Shown: positions 1 through 5,944 of the stretch, in pieces | How positions within the stretch are numbered: position 1 is the first letter of the stretch | Layout: each line of letters begins with the position of its first letter | Origin: Thermoplasmata archaeon | GTDB lineage: Archaea; Thermoplasmatota; Thermoplasmata; Thermoplasmatales; Thermoplasmataceae | NCBI GenBank assembly: GCA_021811505.1 | Contig: JAJZOM010000153.1 | Coordinates: 1-5,944, forward strand | Direction of reading: 5' to 3' | DNA length: 5,944 nt | Translations under genes and position numbers: made by a program | The notes under the pieces: model-generated | Database searches by the model: none | Seen by the model: only the letters and a program-made list of their open reading frames with translations | Told to the model about the DNA's origin: nothing

Positions 1-1356
1 CGAAAGCTGGGAATCGGCTTATGGTTTCTTGCCGCTGTCTTTTTTGTCGTTCTTTTCCCAGTTATAGTTGATGTTAGCAATACATGGGACATATTCACGA
101 TTTATGCAACAATTTCCTGGTCATTCGGCATGCCTATACTTATAATGAGTTTCATAGGCGCATTAAGATCAAGGAACATAAAAATCTCCAATTACAGTGG
201 AAAAATACCCAATCTGACAATTTTTGAGATTCCTACAATTGGATCGTACAACGTGATTCCTGCACTGACCCGGGTCGTAAATTCAATACTGTTGAATGCC
301 CCTAAGAATCTTGAAAACTGGAGAATTGACATAGTCACGGAGGAGTGGGCTGAGGCACTCAATGCAATAAGAGATCAATTTCTTCCTGAGGAAAAAGTAA
401 ATCTCGTGGTAGTACCCAAAGAGTACAAAACCATCACAGGTTCAATCAATAAATCCCGGGCTCTTCAGTACGCCGTAGAATATCACGCGGGCAGGGGAGA
501 AAACAGCAAGGACATATGGTTTTTCCATCTGGATGACGATGCAGCAGTGGGACCAGATACTATTGCTGCAATTGCTGAACACATACAGTTCAAGGGATCA
601 AAGTATTACATTGCACAGGGCATACTGGCCTTTCCACATCAGCTTTCCCGGTCTCTTATAGTGAAATTTGCTGATTCAATGAGGCCGTCAGACGATCTCA
701 CGAGATTTTATTTCTTCACGGCGTTGCTGAGAACACCACTGGTTGGCCTTCATGGAGAGAATCTTCTTATCCGCTCCGATATAGAATCAGAAATAGGGTG
801 GGAAAATGGTTCAAGGCAAATAATCGACGACAGTTGCTTTGGGTTGAGGTTCTCTGAAAAATACTGGGGAAAATCCTCGTTTCTTCCGGCTTTTACCTAC
901 GGCGCTTCACCATCAAGCGTCAGGGACATGCTCAGGCAGAGGCGCAGATGGCTTGTAGATATAACAAATCTGGGAATATACGGACCCCTGCCGTGGAAAT
1001 ACCGGTTAATGCTGATTTATTCCGCTATGTTCTGGAGCAGCATGATCACTCAGAACATCATTCTGGCGACCTTATTGCTGCAGTTCTTCCACATAATCAG
1101 CTTTGAACTCATAACTCCGCCAATGGGGATAATGTGGGCTTTCACTTTCAGTTTCTGGATATGGTTCTACTGGAACGGTCTTCACATAAACACATCGGTA
1201 TCCGAGAAAGCAATGCCTTTCTGGAAGAGCGCGCTTCTGATGATCCCGCTGTTCTTTTTTGTGATAGGTCCACTCGAAGCCATTGGCGGAATAATGGGCA
1301 TTTACGCATTCCTCAGAAATGAAAAAAGGTTTGAAGTGATTCAGAAACCGTTATGA
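1..1356 (+). CDS. Membrane-bound family 2 glycosyltransferase, egghead/BRE-3-like (5' end outside window)
   Basis: This is probably a processive-type GT2 enzyme that moves a sugar from a nucleotide donor to a lipid or surface acceptor at the membrane; donor and acceptor are unknown. The frame is open from base 1. The 43 codons before the first ATG (130) have no stop and encode hydrophobic segments, with no ATG, GTG or TTG among them, so the real start lies upstream and the gene is partial. Counting from base 1 (451 codons), two N-terminal membrane segments lie near residues 4-22 and 29-50. A cytosolic GT-A-like domain follows, with an Asp triad HLDDD (D178-180, bases 532-540), a GEN segment near 252-254, an acidic IIDD (275-276) and QRRRW (313-317, bases 937-951), the acceptor-side signature of such enzymes. 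Three or more hydrophobic segments close the protein. The layout and length resemble Drosophila Egghead, a beta-mannosyltransferase, but that subfamily call is from memory. The gene converges on the aro cluster and has no evident functional link to it. Confidence 0.85.
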   Translation, partial: RKLGIGLWFLAAVFFVVLFPVIVDVSNTWDIFTIYATISWSFGMPILIMSFIGALRSRNIKISNYSGKIPNLTIFEIPTIGSYNVIPALTRVVNSILLNAPKNLENWRIDIVTEEWAEALNAIRDQFLPEEKVNLVVVPKEYKTITGSINKSRALQYAVEYHAGRGENSKDIWFFHLDDDAAVGPDTIAAIAEHIQFKGSKYYIAQGILAFPHQLSRSLIVKFADSMRPSDDLTRFYFFTALLRTPLVGLHGENLLIRSDIESEIGWENGSRQIIDDSCFGLRFSEKYWGKSSFLPAFTYGASPSSVRDMLRQRRRWLVDITNLGIYGPLPWKYRLMLIYSAMFWSSMITQNIILATLLLQFFHIISFELITPPMGIMWAFTFSFWIWFYWNGLHINTSVSEKAMPFWKSALLMIPLFFFVIGPLEAIGGIMGIYAFLRNEKRFEVIQKPL

Positions 1357-1375
1357 TCTTAAATTTTAGGGATTC

Positions 1376-2002
1376 TTATCTCCAGATCAGCTCAAAAAAC
1401 TCTTTCACTTCACTGCATTTAAGTTGACCCTTTGCGGTGGGTTCAGTGATATAGCAATATATAAGACGCGATCCAAGAACGGAATATAGGATCCTGGTCA
1501 TTGGGTCACTGCCTAGCTCCATGACAGCCACATTATCGTATTTTCCCAGAAGTTTTATTAAATTTCTGCTAGAAACCATGGAGGCAGGCGTCACTATCTT
1601 GACAAATCTGGCCTTGTTACAATAAATTCCGGCGAGGTTTTCGAGAGTTTCATAATCCGGTTCTTCCTTCAGGAAGTGTCTGGATACTATCATTCCAGTG
1701 TAATCAACATAGTTTTCACGCAGGAATTCAGTCTCGACATCTATCAGGAATCCCATTTCCACTGCGGACTTTAGAAAGCCGGTTTTAATCTTGCGATCAA
1801 TGTGCCGGACTCCCCCCTCGTTTTCGTCCCTTACTGTAAGGATTATTCTATCTTTGACTGCAACAAGGCCTTCCAGGATATTGGTGTTCAATTCATGCAG
1901 GTAATCCAGTCTCAACTCCGTCAGATCGCATTCACCGGAAAGTACATGCCTCAAATCAGAAACGTCAGTAATCGGTAGGGAACCAACGATAAGCGGTTTC
2001 AT
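1376..2002 (-). CDS. aroD: 3-dehydroquinate dehydratase, type I (AroD)
   Basis: This enzyme converts 3-dehydroquinate to 3-dehydroshikimate in the cytosol by a Schiff-base mechanism, the third step of the shikimate pathway. The 208 residues form a compact TIM-barrel protein, shorter than the roughly 250 of E. coli AroD, as is common in archaea. The visible type I motifs are ELRLD (E29, R31, D33), TVR (R58), EGG (62-64), SRH with the catalytic His H109, FVKI with the Schiff-base Lys K135, and R170, which corresponds to the substrate-binding Arg near the C terminus. The substrate loop that is usually SAPGQ reads TAKGQ (189-193), so Ser becomes Thr and Pro becomes Lys. The ATG start overlaps the aroA stop as ATGA, and a strong Shine-Dalgarno element lies in the end of aroA, so translation is probably coupled. 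It is the last gene of the cluster and stops 19 nt from the convergent glycosyltransferase. Confidence 0.95.
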   Translation of the reverse strand: MKPLIVGSLPITDVSDLRHVLSGECDLTELRLDYLHELNTNILEGLVAVKDRIILTVRDENEGGVRHIDRKIKTGFLKSAVEMGFLIDVETEFLRENYVDYTGMIVSRHFLKEEPDYETLENLAGIYCNKARFVKIVTPASMVSSRNLIKLLGKYDNVAVMELGSDPMTRILYSVLGSRLIYCYITEPTAKGQLKCSEVKEFFELIWR

Positions 2003-3231
2003 GTTAATTCTATCACCCCCCCGATGCGTGAAATATCTTCGTAAAAGCGAGGATTACTTTTGCTGACGCACTCCGCTCCTCTTACGGTACCGCCGAATCT
2101 CAGGGCGAGAACCGTGCCAAGCATCGCTATCCTGTGATCCATGCTGGAATCAATAATTCCGTATTTCCCTGAACCATTGCCGCTCACTACAATATTTCCA
2201 TCGAAGTCTGCCCTGATTCCAAATGATCTAAGGGTGTCCAATATGGTTGAAATCCTGTCGCTTTCCTTGATCTTAAGCAGTTCAATTCCCCTGATTGTCG
2301 AAGTTCCGTTTATTACCGAAGCAAGCGCAGCAAGACTCACCGCCATGTCCGGAGAATCCGAGACGTCTTCATCGAACGGATGCAAATCGTCATTGGAAGA
2401 TACCTGCCATTCCCGGTTCAGCACTTCGCTTCCTGCACCACATTTCCGGAATATGTCAACTATCCTGGAATCTCCTGCAGAATCCTCTGGAAGTTCAAGC
2501 CCCTTTATTCTAATTTTTCCGCCGGTCAGTACAGTTGCGGCCGCATAAAAGGAAGAAAGAAGAAAATCGCCTGGAACAGGACCTGAATATTTCAGGGTGA
2601 CCCCCGGATCGACATTGATCGTAGTGCCGCTGAATCTAACGTTGGCACCGATTCTGTTCAGAATATCACACGTCATACGGATGTAGCTTGCTGATCTGAC
2701 AGGCGGAAGAATGTTGATTTTACCACCTCCGCTCATAAGCAGGGCAAAGATGAAACCGCTAATGTACTGGCTGCTTTCCGAACCTGAAATTTCAACATAA
2801 TCCGACACCGCTTTTCCGCTGATTCTTATTGGCAACCTGTCACCGATCACAGTAACTCCGTTTTTCCTCAACCACTCTATAATTGTATTCAGTGGCCTTT
2901 TCCTCAGAGTCTCATCTCCATCTACGATAATGTCCATTCCTTTGAATGCAAGAATGGGGAGAAGAATGCGCAGTGTCGTTCCGGAGCCACCGAGATAGAT
3001 GCTGTTTTTTCCTGACATCCCTGATCCACTGGATCTCCAGAGATCACCTGTTCTATTCACGCCAAGTGCTTCCACGGCGGAAATAGCAGCCATAACGTCA
3101 TCAGACATGTAGAGATTATGCAGTTCAATTTTTCCAAGCAGGGCCGAGAATAGCAGCCTGATGGCAAGACTCTTCGACTGTGGAGCATCAACAGTTCCAG
3201 AAATTCTGGATGGAGCGATCTTCGCAATCAA
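1999..3231 (-). CDS. aroA: 3-phosphoshikimate 1-carboxyvinyltransferase (EPSP synthase, AroA)
   Basis: EPSP synthase joins shikimate 3-phosphate and phosphoenolpyruvate to give EPSP and phosphate, the sixth pathway step. I place the start at the TTG at 3231. It has an AGGTG ribosome-binding core 7 nt upstream, and it puts the SKS motif at residues 19-21, close to its place in E. coli. A TTG at 3249 (six residues longer, overlapping aroK by 17 nt) is the alternative, with a weaker upstream site. From 3231 the protein has 410 residues. Visible active-site residues are K20, S21 and R25; the S83-G84-T85 loop, with Gly at the position where alanine can confer glyphosate tolerance; R112 of KRPL; S153-S154-Q155; the catalytic D295 of PDMA; E323 and R326 of KESDRI; H366-R367 of DHRIAM; and K391. 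The Asn usual before the SGT loop is Gly82. The gene starts one base after aroK stops and ends in an ATGA overlap with aroD. Confidence 0.95.
   Translation of the reverse strand: MIAKIAPSRISGTVDAPQSKSLAIRLLFSALLGKIELHNLYMSDDVMAAISAVEALGVNRTGDLWRSSGSGMSGKNSIYLGGSGTTLRILLPILAFKGMDIIVDGDETLRKRPLNTIIEWLRKNGVTVIGDRLPIRISGKAVSDYVEISGSESSQYISGFIFALLMSGGGKINILPPVRSASYIRMTCDILNRIGANVRFSGTTINVDPGVTLKYSGPVPGDFLLSSFYAAATVLTGGKIRIKGLELPEDSAGDSRIVDIFRKCGAGSEVLNREWQVSSNDDLHPFDEDVSDSPDMAVSLAALASVINGTSTIRGIELLKIKESDRISTILDTLRSFGIRADFDGNIVVSGNGSGKYGIIDSSMDHRIAMLGTVLALRFGGTVRGAECVSKSNPRFYEDISRIGGVIELT
2011..2018 (-). promoter_or_regulatory. Shine-Dalgarno site of aroD, adjoining a G7 tract
   Basis: The minus strand reads GGGTGATA, closely matching the GGTGAT part of the full anti-16S complement, 8 nt before the aroD ATG at 2002. 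It is the 3' side of a run of seven G (2016-2022) and encodes the last residues of EPSP synthase. Confidence 0.75.
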
Positions 3232-3232
3232 C

Positions 3233-4000
3233 TTAAACCACCTTTGCAATTATTGCTTCGCCTACGCTGTTATAAAGATCTAAAACCGGTCCCTCCTCAC
3301 CCTCCTTAACTGCTGCAAAAATGGAAGGGCCATTGCCTGAGGCTCCCGATGCCAGTGCACCCAGTTCCAGCGCTTTTCTGACTATTGCAGTTTCGTAGCC
3401 GAATATCTCGGAAACTGCGAGCCCATTAAGCCCCATCGCTTCAATGTAGTTTCCACCAAGGACGCTGTTAGCTATTTTTTTGAAGATTGGCCAGTGCCTC
3501 ATCAGAGATTCAGGATCGAAAGCACTCCTGCCGCTTCTGGGGATTACAACAAAGACAATGCCTTCAGGAAACTTATCCATTTTTATTAACCGCATTTTCC
3601 TGTTATCGCTGACAGAAACACCCCCATAATAGGCAGCAGCGGCATCATCCAGCGCACCGGTTACGGACAACCCGCTCTGCAGGGACAATTTGGCCGCGAG
3701 AACAGGGATATCAACCTCCAGCCCGGTGAGTTTCGACATTCCCGCAATCACGGCTGTTGCAACTGCGCTGCTGCTTTTGAGGCCGCCTCCGGACGGGATT
3801 CCTGTTTTAATCTCTATCATGAAATCCTTGCCGGTTTCTCTCCTGAAGTGAGACCTGATGGCATCCAGAAGTTCCGAACTGGCACCACCGGTCCCGAACC
3901 TAACTTCAGCTGCCACCTCCAGATCTATGGCGCAAGTCGATCCAAGTCCTGTAGGAAGGGCATTAAGTATTGAGAGTCCGCCATGGGTTTTTATGAGCAT
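3233..4000 (-). CDS. aroK: Archaeal shikimate kinase, GHMP superfamily
   Basis: This enzyme phosphorylates shikimate at O3 with ATP, the fifth pathway step. It belongs to the GHMP kinase superfamily (with galactokinase, homoserine, mevalonate and phosphomevalonate kinases) and is unrelated to the bacterial P-loop AroK; it is the main reason for calling the window archaeal. The 255 residues match the family length. Motif 1 is NALPTGLGS with AIDL (13-27). Motif 2, the phosphate-binding loop, is [11 protein letters not shown] (69-79). A TGALDDA segment (114-120) probably carries the catalytic Asp, and motif 3 is GASGNGPS (219-226). A homoserine or mevalonate kinase would share the fold, but TGALDDA..YYGG and the position between aroC and aroA make shikimate kinase much the best call. 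The ATG start overlaps the end of aroC by 10 nt, with AAGGAG about 11 nt upstream inside aroC. The stop lies one base before the preferred aroA start. Confidence 0.93.
   Translation of the reverse strand: MLIKTHGGLSILNALPTGLGSTCAIDLEVAAEVRFGTGGASSELLDAIRSHFRRETGKDFMIEIKTGIPSGGGLKSSSAVATAVIAGMSKLTGLEVDIPVLAAKLSLQSGLSVTGALDDAAAAYYGGVSVSDNRKMRLIKMDKFPEGIVFVVIPRSGRSAFDPESLMRHWPIFKKIANSVLGGNYIEAMGLNGLAVSEIFGYETAIVRKALELGALASGASGNGPSIFAAVKEGEEGPVLDLYNSVGEAIIAKVV
3238..3243 (-). promoter_or_regulatory. Shine-Dalgarno site that places the aroA start at TTG 3231
   Basis: The minus strand reads AGGTGG. Its AGGTG core is 7 nt before the TTG at 3229-3231 and lies in the last codons of the shikimate kinase gene. 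Because it falls inside the longer reading frame beginning at TTG 3249, it favours the shorter start. The anti-Shine-Dalgarno sequence of this organism is assumed, not seen. Confidence 0.65.
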
Positions 4001-5145
4001 CTTGCAATGTACTCCTTCCAGCGTCTTTCAATCAATTCAGACTGTTCTTTTTCCAGTTTCAAAACAGGCATCTTACCAGACCTCATGGAGTGGTCAACCA
4101 GTACAATGGCCATCATGGCTTCCACAACTGATACCCCTCTTACGGCAACCACGGGATCGTGTCTCCCCTTCACGGATATCTCTGTCGGTTGCATATCATT
4201 CAGGTCGATGGTTCTGGATGGAATCCTTATTGAGCTAGTAGGCTTGAACGAACAGCGTATCCTGAGAGTCTCCCCGGTCGAAATTCCCCCAAGCATGCCT
4301 CCAGATAGGTTCTTCCTGAGCCCGAGTGAACCGTCAGCTTTCAGGCAGATTTCGTCCGAAGCATCACTTCCTTTCATTCTGGAAGCTTCAAATCCGAGTC
4401 CGTACTCAAATCCGGTCACTGCCGGAATAGAAAGTACAGCTTTCGCAAGATCAGCTTTCAGTTTGTCAAACACAGGTTCTCCCAGACCTTCCGGAGGGTT
4501 TATCGCCACTGCTTCGACAAGTCCGCCATAGCTGTCTCCTTTCTTCATCGCATCAAGAATCAATTCCGTGAATTCCCTGTCTGTTGTGCTATCCAGTGAT
4601 CTTGTCTGAAACTTTTTTGATTCCTGAATGTCGGCTGCATCAACATACCCCAGGACCTGCTTAGGACCTATTCCCTTCAGGTATCCGGCCACATAGGTAG
4701 GGAAAAACATCAGAAGTTTCTTTGCAACAGCTCCAGCAGCCACTCTTGAAATCGTCTCTCTTGCACTGGCCCTGCCTCCGCCACGATAATCCCAATTTTC
4801 AAGGCCGTATCTCTTTATGTACGCCAGATCTGCATGGCCAGGTCTTGGCTTGTGGCTGACCTCCCCGTAGAGTGAGGAGATGGAATCAACATTCTCGAAA
4901 ATAACAGTAAGGGGCGCTCCGGTAGTCTTTCCGTTGAAGGTCCCGCTGGCGATTCTGGGCAGGTCATTTTCCCTTCTTCCAGAAACAAGATAATTTCCGG
5001 TTTTCCTAAATTTCAGCTCAAAGGAAATATCTGCTTCAGATACGCTAAGGCCGGCAGGAATGCCTTCTATAACCACTCCGAGCTCCTTTCCGTGGCTTTC
5101 ACCGAACGTTGTAACATTAAACATCTTACCGAAGCTGCTGGCCAT
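3991..5145 (-). CDS. aroC: Chorismate synthase (AroC)
   Basis: Chorismate synthase removes phosphate from EPSP by a trans-1,4-elimination that needs reduced FMN, giving chorismate, the branch point for Phe, Tyr, Trp and other aromatics. The 384 residues are a normal full length. The N-terminal signature TFGESHG lies at 13-19 (H18). [12 protein letters not shown] and GKTTGAPL follow, then RPGHAD (H104), the second signature [11 protein letters not shown] (121-131), [12 protein letters not shown] (281-292) and the C-terminal signature [16 protein letters not shown] (327-344; D330). No flavin-reductase domain is fused, so reduced flavin must come from elsewhere. The first ATG is the right start: the family N terminus ([14 protein letters not shown]) begins there, and a strong GGAGGT site sits 5 nt upstream. 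A later ATG at codon 8, just after the aroE stop, would cut into this conserved N terminus. The gene overlaps aroE by 20 nt and aroK by 10 nt. Confidence 0.97.
   Translation of the reverse strand: MASSFGKMFNVTTFGESHGKELGVVIEGIPAGLSVSEADISFELKFRKTGNYLVSGRRENDLPRIASGTFNGKTTGAPLTVIFENVDSISSLYGEVSHKPRPGHADLAYIKRYGLENWDYRGGGRASARETISRVAAGAVAKKLLMFFPTYVAGYLKGIGPKQVLGYVDAADIQESKKFQTRSLDSTTDREFTELILDAMKKGDSYGGLVEAVAINPPEGLGEPVFDKLKADLAKAVLSIPAVTGFEYGLGFEASRMKGSDASDEICLKADGSLGLRKNLSGGMLGGISTGETLRIRCSFKPTSSIRIPSRTIDLNDMQPTEISVKGRHDPVVAVRGVSVVEAMMAIVLVDHSMRSGKMPVLKLEKEQSELIERRWKEYIARCS
4011..4019 (-). promoter_or_regulatory. Shine-Dalgarno site of the shikimate kinase gene
   Basis: The minus strand reads GGAAGGAGT, with its GGAG core 11 nt before the ATG at 4000. 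The spacing is slightly long but workable. It lies within the last codons of aroC (the WKE residues), so initiation is likely coupled to aroC translation. Confidence 0.6.
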
Positions 5146-5929
5146 TTATTACCTCCATAATGTCCTCGAAGGAAGGCTCGATCTGATTCCATATTTTCTG
5201 TGAATAGATTGCCTGCTTTGCCAGAATTTGCTCTCCCGATATGATATGCTTACAGGAATCATCAATTTTTTCCAGAAAATTATTTGCCCGGTCACCATAA
5301 TTGAAACTTATGGCCCACAGGCACTTCATTTCAGGAAATACAAAGCCAGGATCAGAAATTCCGCTAACCACGCCGTCTGCGGAAAGAATAGTTTTTTCAT
5401 TAATGTCATAAATCTGGGCATCAATGTTCTGCGCCTTCAAATCATCAATTAATTTTGCAGCCCTACTGTGGCTCCTGTTGAATATTTTCAATCTCAAGCC
5501 CATACCTCCCAGCAGGAACGCCGCTGTACGCGAGGCACCTCCCGATCCCAGTATAATGCACTCTTCATTTTTCCCGACACTAAGGTTTTCCAGCACAAGT
5601 TCCCTGAGAGCCAGATAATCGGTATTGAATCCTACCCGGTTTGAAACGAGATTCACGCTGCCTGTCAATTCAGCCTCGTGGCTCAACGAATCCAGGTATT
5701 TTATTATGGTTTCCTTGTAAGGCACTGTTACGTTTATCCCGATTCCAGAAGATATCAGGGGAACTATGGCGTTGTCGAAATGATCCGGATCAATGTCAAA
5801 TATTCCGTACAGAGCTTTTATGCCGAACCTGGAGAACACATGGTTGTGAATTTTGGGTGAAAGGGAATAGGAAATATGATTACCAACCAGGCCGAAGAGT
5901 TTCGGTCTGTTATTAGAGGGCTGATTCAA
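5126..5929 (-). CDS. aroE: Shikimate dehydrogenase (AroE)
   Basis: AroE reduces 3-dehydroshikimate to shikimate with NADPH, the fourth pathway step. The 267 residues are typical. The substrate lobe shows SLSP (22-25), NVTVPYK (66-72) with the catalytic Lys K72, N93 in GSVN, and NTD (102-104) with the catalytic Asp D104. The cofactor lobe has the glycine loop GSGGASRTA (128-136) and NRS (151-153), which fits a preference for NADP. The C-terminal [10 protein letters not shown] supplies the late Gln (Q239). Two motifs are loose: GAVNT reads GSVNL (90-94), and the usual DxxYxPxxT block reads [11 protein letters not shown] (206-216), without the Pro and Thr. The start is TTG at 5929. An in-frame TGA at 5939-5941 limits extension, and no other ATG, GTG or TTG lies before SLSP, but no strong Shine-Dalgarno motif is seen. 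Its end overlaps aroC by 20 nt. Confidence 0.94.
   Translation of the reverse strand: MNQPSNNRPKLFGLVGNHISYSLSPKIHNHVFSRFGIKALYGIFDIDPDHFDNAIVPLISSGIGINVTVPYKETIIKYLDSLSHEAELTGSVNLVSNRVGFNTDYLALRELVLENLSVGKNEECIILGSGGASRTAAFLLGGMGLRLKIFNRSHSRAAKLIDDLKAQNIDAQIYDINEKTILSADGVVSGISDPGFVFPEMKCLWAISFNYGDRANNFLEKIDDSCKHIISGEQILAKQAIYSQKIWNQIEPSFEDIMEVINGQQLR
5151..5156 (-). promoter_or_regulatory. Shine-Dalgarno site of aroC
   Basis: Read on the minus strand this is GGAGGT, followed by AATAA and then the aroC ATG at 5145, which is ideal spacing. It lies inside the aroE coding end and decides for the first ATG of aroC over the ATG seven codons later. Confidence 0.85.
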
Positions 5930-5944
5930 GGTAGTTTCTCACAT
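5913..5944 (-). CDS. Possible last codons of an upstream gene (3' tail only)
   Basis: Only about 30 bases are present, so this is suggestive at best. In one minus-strand frame the edge reads VRNYLESAL and then TAA (5913-5915), which would overlap the aroE start by 17 nt, much like the other junctions in this cluster. In another frame the edge reads CEKLP and ends at TGA (5926-5928), giving a TTGA overlap with the aroE start. Either could be the end of an upstream cotranscribed gene, plausibly one for an earlier shikimate step. Neither tail identifies a family. Confidence 0.25.
   Translation of the reverse strand, partial: VRNYLESAL

Noticed and set aside
130..1356. Glycosyltransferase start at ATG 130
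   Set aside because: The same frame is open back to base 1 and encodes a membrane segment upstream. ATG 130 would cut the second membrane segment, so the true start is outside the window.
2141..2548. 135-codon plus-strand open frame opposite aroA
   Set aside because: It is antisense to conserved EPSP synthase motifs, and its Ser/Pro/Leu-rich product has no family features.
3233..4000. Homoserine or mevalonate-type kinase instead of shikimate kinase
   Set aside because: The GHMP fold is shared, but the TGALDD..YYGG segment and the placement inside a run of shikimate genes lacking any other shikimate kinase favour the archaeal shikimate kinase.
3983..4531. 182-codon open frame on the plus strand opposite aroC
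   Set aside because: It lies wholly antisense to well-conserved chorismate synthase codons, its product is low-complexity (Ser/Pro-rich) with no recognisable domain, and such shadow frames are expected opposite real genes.
5122..5124. ATG at aroC codon 8, just after the aroE stop, as the true aroC start
   Set aside because: It would delete the conserved SFGK N terminus, and the strong GGAGGT site is spaced for the ATG at 5145.
1..5944. CRISPR arrays, insertion sequences, tRNA/rRNA genes, riboswitches
   Set aside because: No regularly spaced repeats, terminal inverted repeats, transposase motifs or tRNA-like cloverleaf segments were seen, and nearly every base is in a recognised coding region.

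Overview
The window reads as a dense stretch of an archaeal chromosome, most like the Thermoplasmata/Euryarchaeota. The strongest clue is the shikimate kinase. It is the GHMP-superfamily enzyme used by archaea, not the P-loop AroK of bacteria, and it sits among otherwise universal shikimate-pathway genes. Short overlapping genes, Shine-Dalgarno-like GGAGGT/AGGTG motifs, TTG starts and moderate base composition fit this. The exact lineage is inference.

Layout: positions 1-1356 (+) hold the 3' part of a multi-pass membrane family-2 glycosyltransferase, probably of the egghead/BRE-3-like type, whose start lies before the window. It converges, with a 19-nt gap, on a minus-strand cluster that fills the rest of the window. 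In transcription order (right to left) the cluster is aroE (shikimate dehydrogenase), aroC (chorismate synthase), archaeal aroK (GHMP shikimate kinase), aroA (EPSP synthase) and aroD (type I 3-dehydroquinate dehydratase). A few terminal codons of another gene may lie at the far right edge. There is no gene-free stretch over 300 bases, and I saw no RNA gene, mobile element, repeat array or CRISPR.

The five enzymes form one continuous route: 3-dehydroquinate -> 3-dehydroshikimate (AroD) -> shikimate (AroE) -> shikimate 3-phosphate (AroK) -> EPSP (AroA) -> chorismate (AroC), the precursor of aromatic amino acids. Gene order does not follow reaction order. The enzymes that make 3-dehydroquinate are not in the window and may lie upstream of aroE. 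All junctions overlap or nearly touch, and most ribosome-binding sites lie inside the preceding gene, so a single transcript with coupled translation is likely. No promoter for the cluster is visible inside the window.

The cluster is mostly ordinary metabolism and I do not see an undescribed system. The points most worth a second look are a seven-G tract at the aroA/aroD junction, where a one-base slip would fuse the two enzymes in frame; the egghead-like glycosyltransferase in an apparent archaeon; and several departures from family motifs in AroE, AroD and AroA.
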